A stretch of DNA of 64,000 nt from Arthrobotrys musiformis (lineage: Eukaryota > Ascomycota > Orbiliomycetes > Orbiliales > Orbiliaceae). The stretch spans positions 3,194,501 to 3,258,500 of the forward strand of contig JAVHJL010000002.1 of assembly GCA_036971715.1 (NCBI GenBank), read 5' to 3'. Below are positions 11,621 through 25,809 of this stretch, piece after piece (position 1 is the stretch's first letter; each line of letters opens with the position of its first letter). The translations under genes and the position numbers were made by a program. A model generated the notes under the pieces. That model worked only from the letters and a program-made list of their open reading frames with translations. It made no database searches and was not told where the DNA came from.

Positions 11621-14600
11621 TTTGCAAAAGGATAATGAGGTTTGAATGGTTCGGATAGCTGCCGCTGCCACGGAATGCACGAGGCCCGGCTTGTGGTTGC
11701 TTCTGCGCACGTGGGAAGTTAGCAGCCACATCCTCTTGAGGAATTTTACTACGGGAGAAGCTACCTACAGCTACAATTATCAAGGAGAGGACAGTGTCGA
11801 CAGCCCAATCCGAGTCATAGAAAAGAGTCGTAGATGAGGGGTGGTGGGAGGTCGAGGCGGGGAAGATTTAGTGGTCCGAGGTGGTTGTTGATAAGAAGGT
11901 CATTTGTTTTGGATGTCGAAACTACTTGCGGTGACAGGAAGACGCGCTGGTGCTTCGAGCTGTCCCTGCCAAGGGCCTTCAATTTACGCGTGGCCCAAAA
12001 GGGAATGGCCTGCAACGCACATTTTCCAACAAAGCCGGTCGTCGTTGGGGTTGTGTTGTCGACATGTGTCGCTGTATGTGGCGCCTGGCCTCGAGACTAA
12101 TGTGGCGCCATATATGGCCATATGGCCCTATTGCACACATTGTACACTAACTGGTCGTTATTCAAACCAACGGGCAAACAGGAATTTGATTTCGTTCAAC
12201 TGCTGCACGTATTGATTTCCCATCCTTAGTTGTAGCCGTGTGTGTCTAGCTTGTATATGTAGTGAAATGGGTTTACCTATCCCAAGATTTAAGTATAATG
12301 CTAAAAGGTACCCGTCATGTCAGTACTAGATATCGGTCGATCTGCATAGTTGGTGGGCCTGGCCGGGCAGGTGTGGGCTTATGTAGATGGATGTTCGATA
12401 CGAATTTATAAAACCTACATGAACATTTACGACAGGAATTAAATCAGCTAAGGCAGCAAGGTTATTAATATCGAGATATCACACACGGACTATCATGTCT
12501 CTCTTCAATGGCCTTAAAACTTTGTCCACTCAAAGCTAGTCTGTGGCTGCAGTGTTAATATAGCGGTAAAACACTAATAAAAAACACATCTAAATTTATA
12601 TACCGTCCGCAGGATGTTAACTCACATGCCCGACTGCAAGTCAGTGCCTTCTCAGACTCGAGGATAACTCCACCAGGGAGAGATCCCAAAATTTCTTGTT
12701 TTTGCTTTGCTATAAGATCAATCCTGTAAGTCATATTGCACAGAGGCCTTCACCCATTGGCACGATTGTATGTACAAGAAAACCCGCGAAATGGTTATTA
12801 TATCCTTCTCTCTAGGTCTATAAACAGAACTATATATATAAAGTGGTAGTATTCACTACTTCAGCTATGTTAAATCCGTGGAAATATAGTTATGATGCCC
12901 CCTTTGTGACGTCTGGGAACGAGACCAGGCATGCATTGATCTTGTTCTCCCATTACAAATATTCTCATTGTAGTTAGGTCATAGCCTATAACAAAACATC
13001 GTCGCCTCGCTAGATCCCCCAAACTCCTAAATCATACCCAGTGGCACTTTCCCTCCCTCTCAAACATTGTAAACGTACGTCAAACCTGTGTCGATTCGAT
13101 TACAGATCCCAGCCCCCATAGCACACAATACTAACTCATAGCTACTGCTCTGATCGCATTGTGTATATATGTGTATACTGGTGCCAAATAGGTGTCAACA
13201 TTCAAAGCTAGCCCTAACGCCGGTACTGATGAGCCGGGTCCAAAGCCTAACATTGATGGGTTCACGGGTCCAATATGGCACTGGTCGGGCTCGAGACAAT
13301 AGCTAGATCTTGATCCAACACAATAAATGCAACACTAACTTCACGCAGGATGCATGAGCAGAGCGCTGTTTAATCCCTCTTTTAATGTTCATGTTGGCGG
13401 CAACAATGCAATGAGGCTTAGACGGGCGCTAGCTTACAGATATACAGGGCCTCTGCTTTTTACGGAACGGTTAGGGCTATACGAATTCATTATTGCTTCA
13501 ATATACGGGCATATAGCATGTGTCGTAGTCAGGAAGGTGTATTTCTTGCGAAAAATCCAAGAGTGTATTAGAATACGTACAAGGTCATGATGACCCAATA
13601 GTTTAACTTATATACAAGGCAATTAATGTCAGTATTCTGCTGATTGCATTAATCAAAATCCCTTTTTGTTTGTGCGTTTTCCATCCACAAGCAACCCAAA
13701 CACCCATGCATATGCCCAACGCCGATTCGAAACAACCCCTATATTACACTGTCGGCTCAAAGATCCAACGATATTAATGATGCGCGACTTTTTTTGCGGA
13801 CGTTATATCGCTTCTAAACTTCAAATGCTATTAGCTCAAATATTCCGAGATTTGGTTTACCATGCCAACTTACTGTAAAATGCAAAAATTTCCAACCGAC
13901 CAATACGACCGGGTCAACTCGAGGGTCTCATATTGGTATTCTTATGCGGCCCGTTGAAGAAGGGAGAACAAGAGAGGATTTTGTAGACTGGAGCTGCCTG
14001 GCCGACTGCGCGGTGGCTCGATAGGACTTGAAACCGGGGTAGGACAAGTGTGAATGGAAGAGATTATGCTATTCGAGATAGCGACTTGGTATCGGAATGA
14101 TGCGACCGCAGTGACATCCGGAGCGGATCCGGATGAAATCGACCATCTTCGACGAAGAACCATTTTGTTTATGTGGTTGTGAGTGAGATTATAGATCTAC
14201 AAGGTCGGAGATTAGTACAATTTGCTTTCCCTGCAACGGCGCCACTGGAATGTTATACAAGTCACTTACTTGAGGTTGGGGTAGTGCGTAGTCTCTGTGA
14301 GTAATCACGAAAGGATAGAACCTTCTGAATTATCTTTCTTCGGATAGCTAGAAGAGGCTAGGGAGTGATTGGGCAAGTGTATCTGTGGTGACCAATCCCC
14401 AGTTTTTAGGGTGGCATGTGTTACAACTTATATTTCCTGGAGTGGAGGAGTGGAGGAAGGGAGGACGGAATCGGATGGCGGATATGGGGTATGGGGAAGA
14501 CAGATCCGGCTTAGAATTTTAGCTTGTAGCAAGATACTCCAGATTAATCCGGACTTGCGCGTGAAGGAAATCACCCGCCCACCACGCTTCTCCGACAAAG

Positions 14601-17600
14601 AAACTGGTTTCCCAGCCGGCTGAACAAAACCCATGAAACTACAGGGTTGATAAAAATTTGCAATGCAATGGGTTGCGCCTTAGCCAAAATCCTGCCGCCA
14701 AGGTCTTCCCTGGTGTGGATTTCACGGGACTAGAAGCACCGCACGGATCAAGCATAGTGATATTTTAGCAAAATGTTCTATTGCGGGTCCAGCTGGCATT
14801 CCATAATCTCTCCGGCACAATCTTGGTGGGGCGGAGGCGCCATTGGGATTTATTGATTTTAAACAGGGATTGGTCGACATTGTTCAAACAATTTGCATAA
14901 ATGTGACACTTCTTGTGTAAAGGCTAAGTGCATTTAGATATTCGGCCGCCATCGGTTGAAACTTAGACGAGATTTTCACGCATACACAGAGTGATTGAAG
15001 ATGGACCCTTCTATACCATACATAGAATATTCATTTTATAATACGGGTCTGAAATATTCGATGTAATAATTAAATTCCCTTTGGATATATTCGCTACACT
15101 GCGATACCCATAGTAATTGTCTTTAATTGGTGAAGGGTTCCTCGCACATCGAGGACCCTTTCATAGATGCCTCCTATTTTCATCAACCATCTTTCAAATC
15201 CACAAACCTGATTTGCCACTCAACGTTCGAGTCCACGTTATGGTCACCTGCTTTTTGAACGCTCAGGCCTTGGCCAAAGCTTCTCCACATGGTAGTACGT
15301 CTGTTCGCGGTTGGTTTGGGAATCGTTCGCATCGCCCAGCACAGCACAGACAGCAGGTTTTGGTCCTGGCATGAAATCTTGTATCATCAAAAGGGCCTTA
15401 GCTTCGAATTTACAACTTCCATCGTGGTTGTCGGGATTTGTTCCGTCAGAATGTCAAAGCGCAAACGCATGGCGTGAAGGCCTCATTTTCGAATTTTCCA
15501 AGATTTTCGGCCACGTTCCAACACAATTGTGAACTTCATACACTGCAGAGCTCGAGCGTAGCATCGAGCTTTGACATTAATATCGATGACATCGACATCG
15601 CCGAAGTCATCGGGGTGCACTATTCGCACATGTCCATCTACGTAATTAGATCAAATGAATCAGAAACAATTGATCTTTTAAGTAATGGAAAACTACAGTA
15701 GCTCAGGGGTAGAGCACTTCTAGCCTAAGCTAAGCTAAGCGTGTAGTTCTAGAAACTGGCCCCACTGGTCGTTTTAAACCAAATCTCCACTCCCCTTCAG
15801 ATTGTGATAATTTATGTATGAAGGTGCCAATAACCAGCTGTCTTGCATACATATTGAAGCGGTCAGTTTCCATCAAGCTTAGGGGGTCCATCTCACAAGC
15901 TTAGCTCGACTCTGTACCCTTGCTAGCAGCATTTCCCTTGAAACCCACTGTGGATTTACAAAAATGAGGATCGACAGCTAGACATCTCCCATCGAAGCGA
16001 GAGTGCGGGGTAGTTGAAAGCGAAAATCCTTTCTATGGAGGCATGATCGAGCGGGTAATCTCCACACGGGGAAGGAATTTGTATGCGGGGTCCGTAAGCA
16101 TGTTTGGTCACAAGAGAGCACTACAGCACCGCTGCATGGCACCGATACTTCGAATTCTGTCGTTGTAAATCTTTTCCCGCAAGGGTATAAACATGCATAG
16201 CTTATACCCACCTGACCGATTAATGCGTTCTCGGACCTTGAACATGCAAAAGCCGAGATCTGAATTTTTCTTTCGCTTTGCGAGCTTTGCTTTGTGCGAG
16301 CCAATGACAATTGGATCGAAGTGGAGAATGCAGGCAAAACTAGCTTGAATATTCGAGCCTGTGCAGTTTTTGCCTTCATGCGACTGGCTCGGACGAAGGT
16401 GCCGGAAAAAATATAGTCCGCGTGATGTTCAGTTGCAGCTTCTCACGGATCAATTTTCGACAGAGTGGCTCTCCCCAACCCATCATATTAGGGATGAATT
16501 TTCGCCAAGAATCTACCGAATTCAATTCCGGCCCTAGCCTGGTAATTGAGGCTTGAGTGCTGAATGATGGTTTTGACAATTCTCGATATAAAGGTCTTTG
16601 ATCGAAGATATGAACGTGGCTCAAAGAAATCGACAATGGAACGGCTAACAACATCAATTTCACGAAATCGGCTATGCCTGGCGTTAGGCACTATAAGTTG
16701 CTTAATCTCAGAGGACAAAGTTCTCCTAAATCTAAGTTTGAACTTGAAGAAAGAGACTTTTCGCTTTGATATGGGGCTATGTGAAAAGCCACAATATCCA
16801 CATGCCCACGCATAGCTTTGGTAGCACATCTACGACCCATTTCCTAGAATCAAAGAGGCGGTATTCCACATACTATTACCTAAGGGCATCCCAATAGCGA
16901 AAGAATTGGAGTGCTGATATGGAGCCCGTTACCCGTAATGCAATTTTAAAAGCGAGTATTCGAGTGCTCGAGTACCATCAGGAAACACGTCAACAAGCCC
17001 TCTAACACTAGTACACGTACATACATACACCTGGCTAGCGTTGTAGCCAGTGCGCAGCCGACTCAACAAGCTTTACTTGAGCTTTCAAAACACCGGCATC
17101 AAAGCGTCGAGTTTCTCCCAAGTAATCTAGGAATATTAAGCGAAGCTCCAATCTTGGAATTCGACAGAGTAGTTGTCCAAGAGGTCGGGATATTCGGAAC
17201 GAGGATGGCGGCAATGTGGAATCATGATACACAGACTTGACGGTTCTATAAAATATCCTAGACCTATATTACGTTATGGCCTAAGAAATGCAACAAAAAT
17301 GGCATTAGCCATAGCTTCAACGATAGGAGAGATTGGATTGGGTGATTAAACCCAGGTTACTTTGTAATGTGTATGCAGTGCGACTTGGTGAACTTGGTAG
17401 CTATGACCATTGTGATCCGAGCTTTCAAGCGAGATATAATTGGACAATCAGCCTCGATGTTACATGCATGCACGATAGCTTGTCCGTATGTCCGTATATA
17501 CCTATCTTGGGCAACTTACATACTTGTGAGTGTTGCCAGAATGAGTTATTTCCCTCGTGAATTTAGGCGAGAGACATTTTGATATGCTCCAGCTGCATGT

Positions 17601-19299
17601 ATGGAAGTTTTTAGTGGTGGCAGACCCTGAAGATGCATGCATATATCAACGACATGCTACACCAAGAACTTCTGACAAGCATCCGATAGCGGCCGGCAAC
17701 CCCTTCCGTAGGTAGGGCGCTTAGACTTTCTCTGAAAAGTCTCGCCATGAAACCTGAAAATGGCAACGCAATTAAATCGATTGTCAGGCCTCCCCAAACC
17801 AGAGCAGGACTTGGACTGGTAAACATTGGTGAGGGGTTTAGTGAGTTTTAATTTCAGCCCCTACCACGTCTACCAAGGTATGAAACATTTAAACAACATA
17901 GCCAAAATACCCATTGATGCGTCTACCTAGGTTCTAACCCAGTTTACGGAATTCCTGCACTTGGGTGCGTAGCGAGTCTCACCTACATACATACATCGGT
18001 CGAAAGTCAAAAATGTAGGGGTTTTTACCAAGGCTACCCGTCCCAAGAACAGCAAAACTCAGGCACATTTTTGCATCGCCTCTACTAGACATGGGAAGTT
18101 CCAATCTCGCCAGGCTTATTCTGCAATGTGGTTGCCCCTTGCAGGAGGCTTTTGGAATTCCTTTCTTTTTTGTCCAGTGTAGATGTTCGCACATAACGAG
18201 AGAGGGAACATCGCCTTCCAAGAGCAAATTTTGCCGAAGCCGCTGCACTTGACTCTACGAATTAATGGGTCTGTGATATACACCACAATTGCCAAAGTTT
18301 CTATTTGATGATGGGAAAGTGAGACGGCTCAGCTCGAGCGAAAGTGTGTTCCCAGCCCTTTGCTATCAAATCCCCGAGAAGAGAAGCTGTTATCAGTGCG
18401 TTTAAAGCACAGGCCATACTTTAACTGACCCCCCGGCAGTTGAATACGACTCATGGTAAAATACGAGTATTTGTTGAACTTTGACAAATTGGTGTTGTCA
18501 CATCGATATCTTCTCAATAGTTTTCGGGCTGAGTGGATCCGATGAGAGACTGAGTAGTTTAATTTAATTGGGGCACGTTTCCAGAAAAGCTCTTTCTTAG
18601 AAGAAAAAATTATGAATGTGGCACCCAATTGCCCAACGTCCCGATATCAAGACCGAGCCGAGAATTGGCTATTGAAAGGTGAAATCCAATATTGCATACC
18701 GGCCGCATTCAACAGGCGCCGGTTTGTATGATAATGCAAACACTTGGCTATATCAGACTCGCCTATCTCAGAAAACGGGTTGGTGCCATCCACTTTGAAT
18801 AAGCTAGGATTCCGAGTTTGCGATAGCCAGCTGCGCTATGCATGGAAAACTCGTCAATGAATGACCTGATCTTTGAATGACAATACATATATATCGCTTG
18901 TAGCATCAAAATCAACTGATTTGAAGGTAAAATACGAGAGTTGGAAAGAGAGTATGAGTAAAAAGTGTCCCAGCTTTTAAATTTTGTATCAATCTACAAA
19001 TACCATAACTTCTCGTTCACGCCACGTCCAGTTGCAAACCCCTCCCCGTTGAATATATACAAGTGAATATTAAAATTATGTCATGAAAAGAACCGATGGC
19101 ACGGCACATTGGCTCGAAGTGAGGAATCGTGAAAAGAAAGAAACTAATAAAAACTGAAAAATGCGTTGAAAGGAACCCATGCCGTAGCTCCCAAAATCCC
19201 AAATTCAAATCCGTGGACCCCAAAAAACAAAATGTGAAGGAAATCGCCCGAGGGTAAGGATTTAGAACTACACGCGGTCAAACATACAGGGTTCGCAAA
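11621..19299. other. Gene desert of about 7.7 kb
   Basis: Apart from the CAC1 promoter at its left end, I find no gene with a recognisable product on either strand. Open frames are short (under about 135 codons), scattered over all frames and without domain motifs. The sequence is rich in TA steps and low in structure. It could be an old, mutated (RIP-degraded) repeat or plain intergenic DNA. A tRNA-like D-arm is noted separately at 15700. Confidence 0.55.
15698..15770 (+). other. tRNA-like D-arm fragment (possible tRNA pseudogene or SINE remnant)
   Basis: TAGCTCAGGGGTAGAGC reproduces the D-arm and A-box of Cys/Ala/Gly-type tRNAs, with the GCTC/GAGC stem intact. Downstream, TTCT and AGAA could pair as an anticodon stem around an intron-like insert that contains a short GCTAA repeat. 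No convincing T-arm or matching acceptor stem follows, so I do not call a functional tRNA. Confidence 0.25.
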
Positions 19300-20767
19300 T
19301 CAGTCCTGCATTCTAGAGTATTCCTCCCCTTTGTAATTTGTGATAGGGCTCCAGACCTTAACATTGGGCTCTGGCTTCTCAGTGTTGGAGTTTCTGGGAT
19401 AATCTCCAAGCTCAGAGGCGTTGGTGGCTCCTTCCTCTTCACTAACAATGCTTGGCTTTCCGTGTCCCTTATAGCTGGAGGAACCCTTGGAGCCCTTGCT
19501 GACATCGGTACCATCCGAGGTGCGCGAAATGATTCGTGGGACGTGCTTGACAACAAGTGCACGAAGGGCAGGAACACAGGCGCAGATGAGGGCAAGGTTC
19601 ATTTCGACACTGGAACACGATGTTAGTAAATCGTAGAAACGTGAAAAGCGAACAGGGTAGTATGCACTTACACAGCCCAAGCATTGATAGGATCACGCGA
19701 GTCATTTCCATCTTCGTTTCCGTAGTACAAGAATCGACGAATTGCAACAAGTCTCATAACGGAGCCAACGCAGGCAACCAAACCGACACCAAAGGTGCAG
19801 ACAGCAAGGATACGTTCTCGGGTGTTCAACTGGAGTTGCCAGACCATTGGGATTGGGATCAGCCAGATAACGACGTCGGTGAAAATTCCAACTCCACCAA
19901 CAGCCATCAAAACAGTCATTTGGTCAAGTGGGCAGCTCATGTTGTTAGAAAGGTCGACCATATGATCCCAAAGGTTTGGAGTAGTGCACTGGTAGACCCA
20001 AAGGAAGATACCGCACATGGCGTTGGCGAAGCAAATGAATCCGGTAACATAAACACTGATGCGGAGCGGCCTCCATGCAGAGAGTTGGTGATAGAAGAGG
20101 AGCAATGAAACTTTGATAGCAAGAACCGCAATCGGATAGGTGAATGTCAAGATACCCCATGCTCTTTCATAAGCATGTGCCTGGTTGAAGGTTTGATCAC
20201 AGTAGAATCCCCAGCCGCCAACTACGAACTCCCATATTAGAACCAAATTCGTGCTAATTAAAATTTTTGAGGGTATGGAAATAACTTACCAGCAGTGCTC
20301 TCATGAACTGAAAGCCCACCCCACGCGACAATCAAGATGTACGCAAACAAAGTCGCCCAATCGAAGGCTTGTAGTTTCCCGGCAATCGAAATCCGGGACC
20401 AAATTCTCAGGGCAAGGACGATCGTGGAAATGGCAGTGAAGGCAGCGAATACAGGAATAATGAAAGTGTGAACCCTTGGATGTGGGGCCAAGGTCAAAAT
20501 ATCTGCATAAACGGGCGCGATGTCGCTAATGTTACCCATCATTGCCTCGAATGTCATGTAGAAGTCTTCGCTCCATCCCGTTTCCGCGAGAACATCTGCC
20601 GGGCTTGGGGTGTCGGTTGTGAGGTAGTACTTTGACAACCATTCTAGGATGTCACCAGTTGGAACGCTCTTCCATTTGGCAGCAGCGTTACCTGCAAAGA
20701 ACATGCATAGAGAACCAGTAGTTGCGATATCGACCGCATCGGGGACGTAAGGTTCATCAGAAGACAT
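19300..20767 (-). CDS. Fungal rhodopsin-like seven-transmembrane integral membrane protein
   Basis: Three exons (20767-20290, 20221-19672, 19609-19300) join in phase to 445 residues; introns are 68 and 62 nt. After a roughly 100-residue N-terminal part there are seven hydrophobic segments, starting with FIIPVFAAFTAISTIVLAL and ending near VVEMNLALICACVPALRAL. The latter is the characteristic last helix of the large ascomycete rhodopsin domain family (often with CFEM domains; no CFEM cysteine pattern is seen here). There is no retinal-binding lysine pattern of true opsins that I can point to, and the family is mostly uncharacterised, with a few members implicated in surface sensing or pathogenesis (Pth11-like). 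The C-terminal tail (about 100 residues) is hydrophilic and Ser/Glu-rich. Its ligand and partners are unknown. Confidence 0.85.
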
Positions 20768-23700
20768 TTTGATGTCAAAAATAGGGAACTTTGTTGAAGC
20801 TGTGTGTATTGAAAGGGAGACCCGAAGTTACAAAAAATCAACTCTCTCCCAACGTCTTGAATATGTAGTCGCGAATAAAGAATAAGAAGCCTGAGAAAAA
20901 AATTAATTTGCTAAACTCGAGCGGCTAGCTATATAAATATGGGTGGGTGCCGGTATCCCGTTGAGGGCAAGTATTGTGGATGGCGCGATATAATGGGGCA
21001 GATATAATCTTTAGGCCCTTGGCAAAATCCTGGTGTCCTGGCTAGCTCCTGAATTGTATCTAAAACCTTTTATACATGCTCGAGCATGCATAATTGCACA
21101 GGCTCTATTATCAATAACTCCTGTGGTGGTACTTTGAATTACAGGGCCAAGGACTCCTCCTTCTTGGTATCGATACTTCAGGAACAAAAGCATCCCAAGC
21201 GATAAGACAATCCTGGACTGACATATTTGCGGCACAGCAATAACTGAAACGCAGGCTCAATAAAAGCTTCTCTTTATGCAGCCTTCACCTACCTACGCAG
21301 TATATAGTATTCATTCACGAATTCAACTATAGTACTAGCCCAAAGTACGTTGAACACCACGCCCTTAGTTGCTATTGTACCAGCCTTTCACATTTGTGAA
21401 AGGAGCCTGCAGAGCAGAGGCGGGACAAGATTTTCTTGTTTTTTTTTGTTTTTTTCCCCCAAGTGAGACTAAAATCTCCACAAAATGGCGACTCTCTATC
21501 AACCCGCTCAGACATACCCCAGAAAATAGGAAGCCAAAAGTATGGAACATGATGATCGCTAAACTGGTTTTGATACGTCCGTGGGATGCTTGTTCAAGCA
21601 AGGCCATAATCACCAGAACAAGAAAAGGCGGGGTATGACAAGACTAGTTCACAGAAGGCTAGCTTATGTGCAGTGCCCGCCTTGACTGCAGCTTCGCAAG
21701 AACAAGAAGGACTGGGTTTCTCCGGGATTCCTTCTGGAAGCTTTGGAGCGACCGACCTGCGAATCTGATTGGTTGACATCAGCCGAAAATCCCGCATGAC
21801 CGGCGCCGGATAAATAGCGGGGTAGCAGGGATCTGAATGACCCGCCAAGCGACATACTGGCAAGGGCCAAGAAGGGAGAACAAGCCGTCTTTCCGCCTGA
21901 CCAAAGCATTTTTCCCGGTCAAGTCACAACCCATGCGCCAAGTTCTGCATGTTACAAGGGAGCCATGGCTTGTTAAAGCATCACTCTTGTCACAAAAAGT
22001 TTTTTTGTTTTTGACTTTTTCCAGGAGAGCGCTGTGACCACCACTGACAAAAAGAAGATGCCTTTGCTTGAAACGAAACTACTGGGACATGAAGATGGTC
22101 CTTGCATACGAGCACAGACTTCGTCTGAGCGCACATCCTTTTCTCAGCATAGCAGATTTCAACCGTGGACGGTAACAAAGCACGGCTTGTTGGTGTGCCT
22201 CTCTACGACAAAAGGGTTAGAGGAATACGAAGGGCCAATCGGCCGAGCTGTAGTCTTAGCTAAAGTTTGGAACGATATATCATGACGAAGTTATGGCGAA
22301 TGAGAGAAGAAAAAAAAGGGAACATTTACGCTGTTTGAGCTCGATAACTTCATGAACTCGTCGAGGGGGGAATACCAGCTATTTGAAGCTACAGTCATTC
22401 TTCGTGAAGATTTTTCTCTGTTCGCTGGAGAAGGTCGGTCTCCGACGTCTTTTTCAAAATGGTGACCTAGGTGTGGATTGAGCAAGGGTGCCAGACGTAG
22501 GTGTGGATACAATAGAGAGCCCACCATATAGCAGTGATCTCGATGAGCGCCTCAAATGTGGATATCCCCAAAATCCTCTATGCTGGGAAAAATTTTCCCG
22601 AATTTCAGCCATCAGGCTTCAGAGTCCAGATTTGCCTTCCACAATCATAGATTAATCACGCGCTCCAGGGCTATCGAGCAGCTTCTTCACAATATCGGCA
22701 GAAATAACAGCTCCACGGATATACTTGCTCATGTGTAAGTTCAGTGGCCAGTAATCTGATTAGGTTGACCGTGTTGATTTAGGCTTTACACAAAAGATCC
22801 AACAGCCTCTTGTCCCTTCCTTTTCTGGATTTAAGCTCCAACGTTTGGTCTTTGCGCGGCCACGTTTGAGCCTGGCGTTTTTATGATAACGGCTCACCCA
22901 GCTGAACGGAAAGGAGATTATCACGAAGAAGAAAATCTCGACAAGCGCCACGCACATAAAACGCTCAGGGCATAGGCGTGGTTCAGGGTCAAATTTCTTG
23001 TTCCTGCTTTTTGTGCAGAATGCCGTTTTCCCGTTTTGCTGGATTGTAGCATGTTCAGCTTGACGAAATTATCGTTAGACACTGTATGGATATTGTAATT
23101 TTGCCATGCAGTCGTTTAAAGGGTATCACAACGTGAATGCACTTGTAACGTGCTGAAGTCGGTACCAACTCGCTACCTTGGTGGTGGTTCTGTAAAGTTC
23201 ATCTCAAGTTTTAATTTCTCAAAGTGACCTTGCCTTGAGTTCGCACTCAAGCCGTCATTGCATTCCGAGGTGTGCGTGCGAGTACTCCGTGCTATCCGTC
23301 AACCAGCCGTCACAATTCGGCCATCGCACAGAATTTAGATTTCAACCATATGTAAGGACGAAACTGGATCGATTCATGACCATCGTAGTACACCGTATAT
23401 TGATCCACGTCTGCGCCGTAAAGGTCAATGCCAAATCATCCTAAGCCAACATCAACAGCGAACAAATCCGCTAGCCAAATCCACCTGTGTTCCGCCAAGA
23501 GACTAATTCTGCAACCCCAAACAGTTACTCCGGACTTCACAGTCGGACCGTCTCCACAAGAAGAAAAAAAGAAAAAGAAAAAGAACGTAAGCAAATCTTC
23601 AGCCACTGAGAGCACGGGATCTGGGATCTTGACCTGGGGAAGCGAAAAGAAAATTTTAGCACCGAAATGGTGGGTGGGTCCGGTGCTGGTGATATCTAAC

Positions 23701-24268
23701 GTATTGACTGCTAAATGTGCAGGGCTCCAAAAACTGAAGCAGGCCCATTTCTGGAAAAATACTAGGCCATTTGTTGCGTAAAGTAGGGACGGCTAGGGCC
23801 CCTTGGATACCGATAGACAGTGCGCTAACACTGGTGAGCATTCTCGCCCGGAAACAGATTCCTGATATGCGGGCTGATGAAATACAGAGTGGTTCATAAT
23901 TAATTTGGAGTCGACAGGATGAACGCTAACAAAGACTACGAGGCAAAATGTCTCTTCACACCTTCTCCGGAACTTCTGCGTGGTTTATTGTCATTTCCCC
24001 GCAGAAAACAGGGGCAAGGGACGAAAGATAATTCTGCAGACAACTAAGCTCATCCTGAAGAGCGGCTCCATATCGTCAATGTATATAAGACACAGAGACC
24101 TCCCTGAGCCGAGAAAAAAAAAGGTCCAGGGGCCCTAATAGGTACAGGATCAGCTCTGTTGACCATTTCATCTCATCTTTGGATTCTGCAGACTTGGTCT
24201 TGAATCTTGAACCTCAATTCTTACTTAACTTTATACGTCTATCGAAGACAATTCGATCACATCCCAAG
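20768..24268. other. Intergenic region of 3.5 kb
   Basis: It separates the divergent promoters of the 7TM gene and the CBM1-module gene. Open frames are short and without motifs. It contains a perfect 20-bp palindrome at 21384-21403 and a near-direct repeat of TAGGTGTGGAT around 22468 and 22497. No RNA gene was recognised. Confidence 0.5.
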
Positions 24269-25809
24269 ATGCTTCACAGCAGAATGTTCGCAGTGGCCGC
24301 AGCCACTTTGATGGTTTGTGTCGAGGCCGTTACTGCTGGCCTGCCTCTTTGCGTCGCCAATAGATGTCCCAAGAAGAGAGAACTCTTTGGTGATATCGGA
24401 AAGAACGACCTTTTGCCCAGACAAGCCGACCCATATGCAACTATCTACCCTTTGACACCGATCCCATTCTGGGCTGCTTTGCCATTCTCATCCTGTGGTG
24501 GAACTACAACGGTAGGAGGAACAGCAACAAAAACTATCTGCCCTCTTGAGTTCTACTGCCACTGCCATAGCGGTACAAGCAGTCTCTGCCTTCCGACATC
24601 GACATCTGGCCCTGCTTCAATTACCACCTGTTCTCCATATTCCGGAGTGACGACTTGCTCACAATGTGAATTCTACTGGCAAACCACACTCTCATACATG
24701 GCTACTGCTTACCAGCAGTGCGGTGGTTACGTCGATGGTGTTATCTCGCAAGGTTCGTATCTTATATTTCAAAATCTTAGGTTAGAAATATATACAGGGC
24801 ACTAACACAGAATTGAAACTCTTAGCTTGGGATGTGCAAACTCTCTGTCCTGTCAACTACAGATGTAATCCTCTCAACTTTTGGTACAGCCAGTGTATTC
24901 CAGCCACCCAGTCTCAGACTCCTGTCAATCCATTGCAATACTGGGCTTGTAATTCAGCGAGCTACTCATATGCCACTTCTCAAGGGTATGTCAAACATGC
25001 GGTTATATATTTTGAGATTTTGAGCGGAAATACTGATATACTCTTCAATATAGTAATCGATGTGGTGGTCATTGCTATAAGGCCAATGGTTATGTCGATG
25101 GTCTCTGCCCAAGCAGCATGAAATGCTGGACCAAGACATATCCAAACCCTGGATATGATGCATTCTGTTACTCTGCATCACCAACAGCATCGAATGTTTG
25201 GCGTACAAACCTTTGCTATCCTATCCCGTATGATTTCGTTGCAACTTCAGCACCAACTTGCACACCGGTTACTGGTGCCACCCAAACGCCATACGGACAG
25301 TGCTACGGCTCTACCGTTAACGCAGCTGGTAGCTCTATCAGCTGGAGCGGTCCTACAAACTGCCCATGTGGATACCAGTGCACTACATACAATCCTTCCT
25401 ACGGTATCTGCAACAATATTCCTAATCTCCCAACCAGTGCTTGCAATACTGTTGGAGCCGGTACCCAAACTTTGGTATGTAAAAACTCCAGCACAACAAA
25501 TAAATTTGAAGTCAATTCTAACATTTCAAATAGTATGGTCGCTGCGGTGGTAGCACTTATGTCAACGGCAGTGTATCCTCCTGGAACTCGCCAACTCTTT
25601 GCCCAGCTGGTGCAAGCTGTTTCACTGACGATGGTGGTTGGTACGCTCAGTGCAGACCTGTTGCAAAGAACCGCAGAAGGTCTCCCAGCCCAGCTGCTGC
25701 CCCAGCCCCCCTTCCAGCCGCCAATGCTGCTGCCCTTCCAACTGCGGCTGCTGAATTTGCGGAAAAATACGAGGGTGCCCGACCACACTCGAGACCCAGA
25801 TACCTCTAA
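24269..25809 (+). CDS. Secreted protein with about five CBM1-like cysteine modules
   Basis: Four exons (24269-24752, 24826-24985, 25054-25474, 25534-25809) join in phase to 446 residues. An N-terminal signal peptide is evident (hydrophobic MFAVAAATLMVCVEAVTA), then a KKR site. The mature part repeats the fungal type-1 cellulose-binding pattern (Q/R)CGG...CP.G..C...(N/D)..(Y/F).QC about five times. The best copies are YGRCGGSTYVNG...LCPAGASC...WYAQC in exon 4 and AYQQCGGYVDG...LCPVNYRC...FWYSQC across exons 1-2. The second half of each module keeps an aromatic residue before the last Cys, as in cellulose- or chitin-binding faces. No catalytic domain is attached. The tail is Pro/Ala-rich. The likely role is carbohydrate or cell-wall binding outside the cell; the ligand is inferred. 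An alternative start is the ATG at 24284. Confidence 0.8.

Noticed and set aside
11834..12100. 88-codon ATG frame upstream of CAC1
   Set aside because: Lies in the divergent promoter area, biased Arg/Gly composition, no motif or family resemblance.
23428..23781. 117-codon ATG-initiated plus-strand frame with a Lys run
   Set aside because: Low-complexity A-rich centre, no recognisable domain, and no supporting splice or family evidence.
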